From Fibrobacterota bacterium (GTDB lineage: Bacteria > Fibrobacterota > Chitinivibrionia > Chitinivibrionales > JANQEN01), in contig JAUXBV010000125.1 of assembly GCA_030619215.1 (NCBI GenBank), forward strand, positions 1-8,061: DNA of 8,061 nucleotides. Direction: 5' to 3'. Position numbers and translations under genes: made by a program. Positions 5,790-8,061 of this stretch are shown piece after piece (position 1 is the first letter of the stretch; every line of letters begins with the position of its first letter). The notes under the pieces were generated by a model that saw only the letters and a list, made by a program, of their open reading frames with translations, was not told where the DNA came from and did no database searches.

Positions 5790-8061
5790 AAAACCACCAG
5801 GACAGGTCAAAGTTAAATTCCTCATTGAAAAAATCCCATGCTGCCTCAACCTTGAGCTTCCGCATGAATAAATAATTCTTTATAAAGCCGAACTCCATTC
5901 CGGCGCCTATAAGGTGTGATACTGAAGCAAATTCAGACCTGTATTTCTTATCAAGAAAAGCATCTTTTTTAGCCCCGGAGAAATACTCCTCCGTACCGGC
6001 AAAATCCAACTGATAAAACAGTGAGCCGTAAAGATTATCAGCATATAATCTGCCGCGGTTAATATTCCTTATAATCGGAAATATAAAGGCCGTTCTATTG
6101 CTGGATGTTAAAAGGAATGTATAGTCAGTGGAATCATAGTCGTTATTAATGGGGCCGGATACCTTTTTATTAAACTTCGAGCCATAGTTCCGGGTGCTGA
6201 GGCTGAAAGACGCGTATTTAAAAAGCGGAAATGCATGTCTAAACTCCATACCAAATGACAGGGATGTGACTGTTTCATAGGTAGTATCAGAATCAACCAG
6301 TGTTCCGGCGCTGTCAAGTTGATCTTCAATTTTATATGTGGGGGTTACATCGGGCCCTACAAACACATTCAGTTGTGATATGCCGGCCTTATTATAGTAA
6401 ACATCCTCATTGGAATAGCGATTATATATCCACTGGATCCATACAGGAGCGGACATGCCAAAGCCCGCATCCGCAAGTGAAAAAGGAAGAACGATGAAAG
6501 ACGGCGATACACCCACGTAAAGGTCGCGGGTTAAATGCCACTCTATGTACGGATCAACATAAATAATTGCAGGTATCATTACCGATAAGAAAACTACCAT
6601 TGCATCAAAACCAACTGTTGGTTTTAACGTGCGGTTCTCTATGCCAAAGAAAGGAATGAGAAACGGTACACTGACAGCGGATTCGCTCGTTTCATCAGTG
6701 TCATTCTCTGGGGCATAAGCCATGGTAGCAGTCATGATATCTCTTTTAAGGGCCGGATTAATCCTGCCGTATAGCTTCTGCTGCTGCCTGCGAAGGTAGC
6801 CTGGTCCGGCAGTAAAACGTGCATGAGAAACATTTACCGGTGCTTCGGTAAAATGCTCTCGGGAATTCCTACCTTTTGCCGTGTCCTCATCATCTCCATC
6901 CCAGCCTGCTATAACATTGATGACGCCTCCCATATACATATCTTTCAGGCCAACTGCATCAGACCTGGTCATGCCAATCCCTGCCTCAAAGTTAAGGAGT
7001 ATATCCCACGAATTATCCTGAACCTCACCCTCAGTTATCAAATCCTGCAAAGCCCTGTCCACATCCAGACAGGTCACTGAAGTCAGGATCTCCCACCGTG
7101 CCCTGAGATATTTCGGCTCATAGATACTTTCCTTAATTCTTACCTTGCCTGTCGGGGTGGGCAGGGGTTTGAAGAGGCAGGCAGGGGTATTGGGAATTTC
7201 ATACGGCACCCCTTCCGAAGAGCATTGTGCTATCCTGAAACCGTTTGAGATATATTCCGATATCATCAATTTTCCACTCTTGTCATATACCGGATAAAAA
7301 GCACCTCCCTTAACAGAGGTATGACGCTTAAGGTCAGAGCCATCCTGCGTTATTGAGTAAATATTAAACACACCGTCATAATCAGCGCTGAAATAAATTC
7401 TTCCGTCCTGCCCGCAATAGGGCGTCTCTTCCTGAGCCTCAGAACATACCAGAGTATCCAAATCGCATTTACCTATATCTACCTTAAATATTCCTGCCTT
7501 CCCCTGAACAATTTTCGAAACAACCAGCATGTTATCATCTTTGGGAAAAAATGAGCTGGTGATAAAAGGCTCCCCTGCAAGCCCTTCAACCAGAGTAGTG
7601 AACTCTTTATTGCTCATAGAGAAAAGTACCAGGGAGAATGAATTTTCTTTAAACTGCACGCATACCAGGTCTTTACCGTTCGGCGATGCTGCAATATCAT
7701 AAATACGGGCAGAATAGGTGAGCCGGGTCTCTTTTCCATCTTTTATATCATAAGCAAATATATCGTTTAAAAAAGACCCATTCTTATTTGGCTTCCGTGA
7801 TTTTATATAATAAACAGTACTGCCATCCGGGCTGAAGTCCCAGCCGATCTTTGCATATTTAATCCGCGCCACTGCATCTTTCTCTCCATACTTTGCAATA
7901 ACAAGATCAGTCCGGCTGAAATCATCCTTATGATTGGTCAACCAGCCCCAATACCGCCCATCGGTAGAAATCCTCGGAAGTTTATTTATTGTCCCCATTT
8001 CCCATACCGAAGTAAGCTGCGAGGACTCTTTCGGTACTACGGTTTTATAACCCGCTTTCAG
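5788..8061 (-). CDS. TolB/PD40-like beta-propeller fused to C-terminal beta-barrel (partial)
   Basis: Envelope protein of unknown function; 757 residues are visible and the frame stays open through the window edge, so the N terminus is missing. The in-frame ATG at 7998 is internal. Counting from that Met: residues about 10-260 hold six repeats of the S-P/T-D/N-G type followed by hydrophobic strands (ISTDG at 10, FSPDG at 55, ASPNG at 104, FPKDD at 151, GQDGR at 196, DKSGK at 239), some with the RLT or IYSI signature of TolB blades. That would complete a six-bladed propeller. About 265-330 is a linker. From about 330 to 736 the sequence alternates polar and aromatic/hydrophobic residues, is Gly/Tyr/Phe-rich, and ends DLSWWF; a terminal Phe is typical of Bam-inserted outer-membrane barrels. 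All seven cysteines lie in the propeller and linker, none in the barrel. Some related proteins carry a peptidase-MA-like domain before the propeller; here it would be outside the window, so this is only a possibility. Co-transcribed with the cyclotransferase. Confidence 0.8.
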   Translation of the reverse strand: MKAGYKTVVPKESSQLTSVWEMGTINKLPRISTDGRYWGWLTNHKDDFSRTDLVIAKYGEKDAVARIKYAKIGWDFSPDGSTVYYIKSRKPNKNGSFLNDIFAYDIKDGKETRLTYSARIYDIAASPNGKDLVCVQFKENSFSLVLFSMSNKEFTTLVEGLAGEPFITSSFFPKDDNMLVVSKIVQGKAGIFKVDIGKCDLDTLVCSEAQEETPYCGQDGRIYFSADYDGVFNIYSITQDGSDLKRHTSVKGGAFYPVYDKSGKLMISEYISNGFRIAQCSSEGVPYEIPNTPACLFKPLPTPTGKVRIKESIYEPKYLRARWEILTSVTCLDVDRALQDLITEGEVQDNSWDILLNFEAGIGMTRSDAVGLKDMYMGGVINVIAGWDGDDEDTAKGRNSREHFTEAPVNVSHARFTAGPGYLRRQQQKLYGRINPALKRDIMTATMAYAPENDTDETSESAVSVPFLIPFFGIENRTLKPTVGFDAMVVFLSVMIPAIIYVDPYIEWHLTRDLYVGVSPSFIVLPFSLADAGFGMSAPVWIQWIYNRYSNEDVYYNKAGISQLNVFVGPDVTPTYKIEDQLDSAGTLVDSDTTYETVTSLSFGMEFRHAFPLFKYASFSLSTRNYGSKFNKKVSGPINNDYDSTDYTFLLTSSNRTAFIFPIIRNINRGRLYADNLYGSLFYQLDFAGTEEYFSGAKKDAFLDKKYRSEFASVSHLIGAGMEFGFIKNYLFMRKLKVEAAWDFFNEEFNFDLSWWF

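Noticed and set aside
5775..5849. Longer N terminus of the cyclotransferase starting at 5849
   Set aside because: It would overlap the end of the barrel gene and put 25 extra residues ahead of a clear signal peptide; AAGGA supports the ATG at 5774.
7996..7998. ATG at 7998 as the true start of the propeller-barrel protein
   Set aside because: The same frame is open for 21 more codons to the window edge and there is no signal peptide after this Met, which an outer-membrane protein needs, so the gene continues beyond the window.
1..8061. Defence island, prophage, insertion sequence, CRISPR or tRNA-linked integration
   Set aside because: No transposase, integrase, nuclease or phage gene, no terminal inverted repeats, no spaced direct repeats and no tRNA-like cloverleaf were seen; the genes are mostly housekeeping or envelope in type.

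Overview
The window is 8061 bases of ordinary, tightly packed bacterial chromosome: six protein-coding genes, no RNA genes, and no mobile element, integrase, CRISPR array or long repeat that I can see. The right-hand genes encode an exported, possibly lipid-anchored enzyme and a protein with a C-terminal outer-membrane-type beta-barrel ending in Phe, so the host is very probably a diderm (Gram-negative-type) bacterium. Base composition is moderate to AT-rich and intergenic DNA is strongly AT-rich. The sequence does not fix the phylum; a spirochaete, an FCB-group/Fibrobacterota-like lineage or a deltaproteobacterium-like lineage would all fit.

Layout. Left part: dinB (translesion DNA polymerase IV, + strand) faces a PAC2-family protein (- strand). 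The PAC2 gene is divergent from a tRNA-dihydrouridine synthase (+) across about 115 bases that should hold both promoters. The dihydrouridine synthase converges, with only 7 bases between stop codons, on a pyridoxal-phosphate-dependent aromatic-amino-acid-type decarboxylase (-). Right part, all on the - strand: a large protein, cut by the right window edge, with a TolB/PD40-like beta-propeller followed by a beta-barrel, then 13 bases later a glutaminyl-peptide cyclotransferase. The Shine-Dalgarno of the cyclotransferase overlaps the stop of the barrel gene, so these two look like a translationally coupled operon. The decarboxylase lies downstream of them but is separated by 194 bases that contain two small palindromes and a candidate promoter, so it is probably its own unit. 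No stretch over 300 bases lacks a gene.

How the genes relate. The left four are individually recognisable enzymes (DNA damage tolerance, tRNA modification, amine formation) or a conserved protein of unclear bacterial role (PAC2), with no evidence of a shared pathway. The coupled pair on the right is the one functional association the sequence suggests: an envelope protein produced together with an extracytoplasmic enzyme that makes N-terminal pyroglutamate. The most unusual object is the propeller-barrel fusion. I found no convincing evidence of a wholly new biological system.
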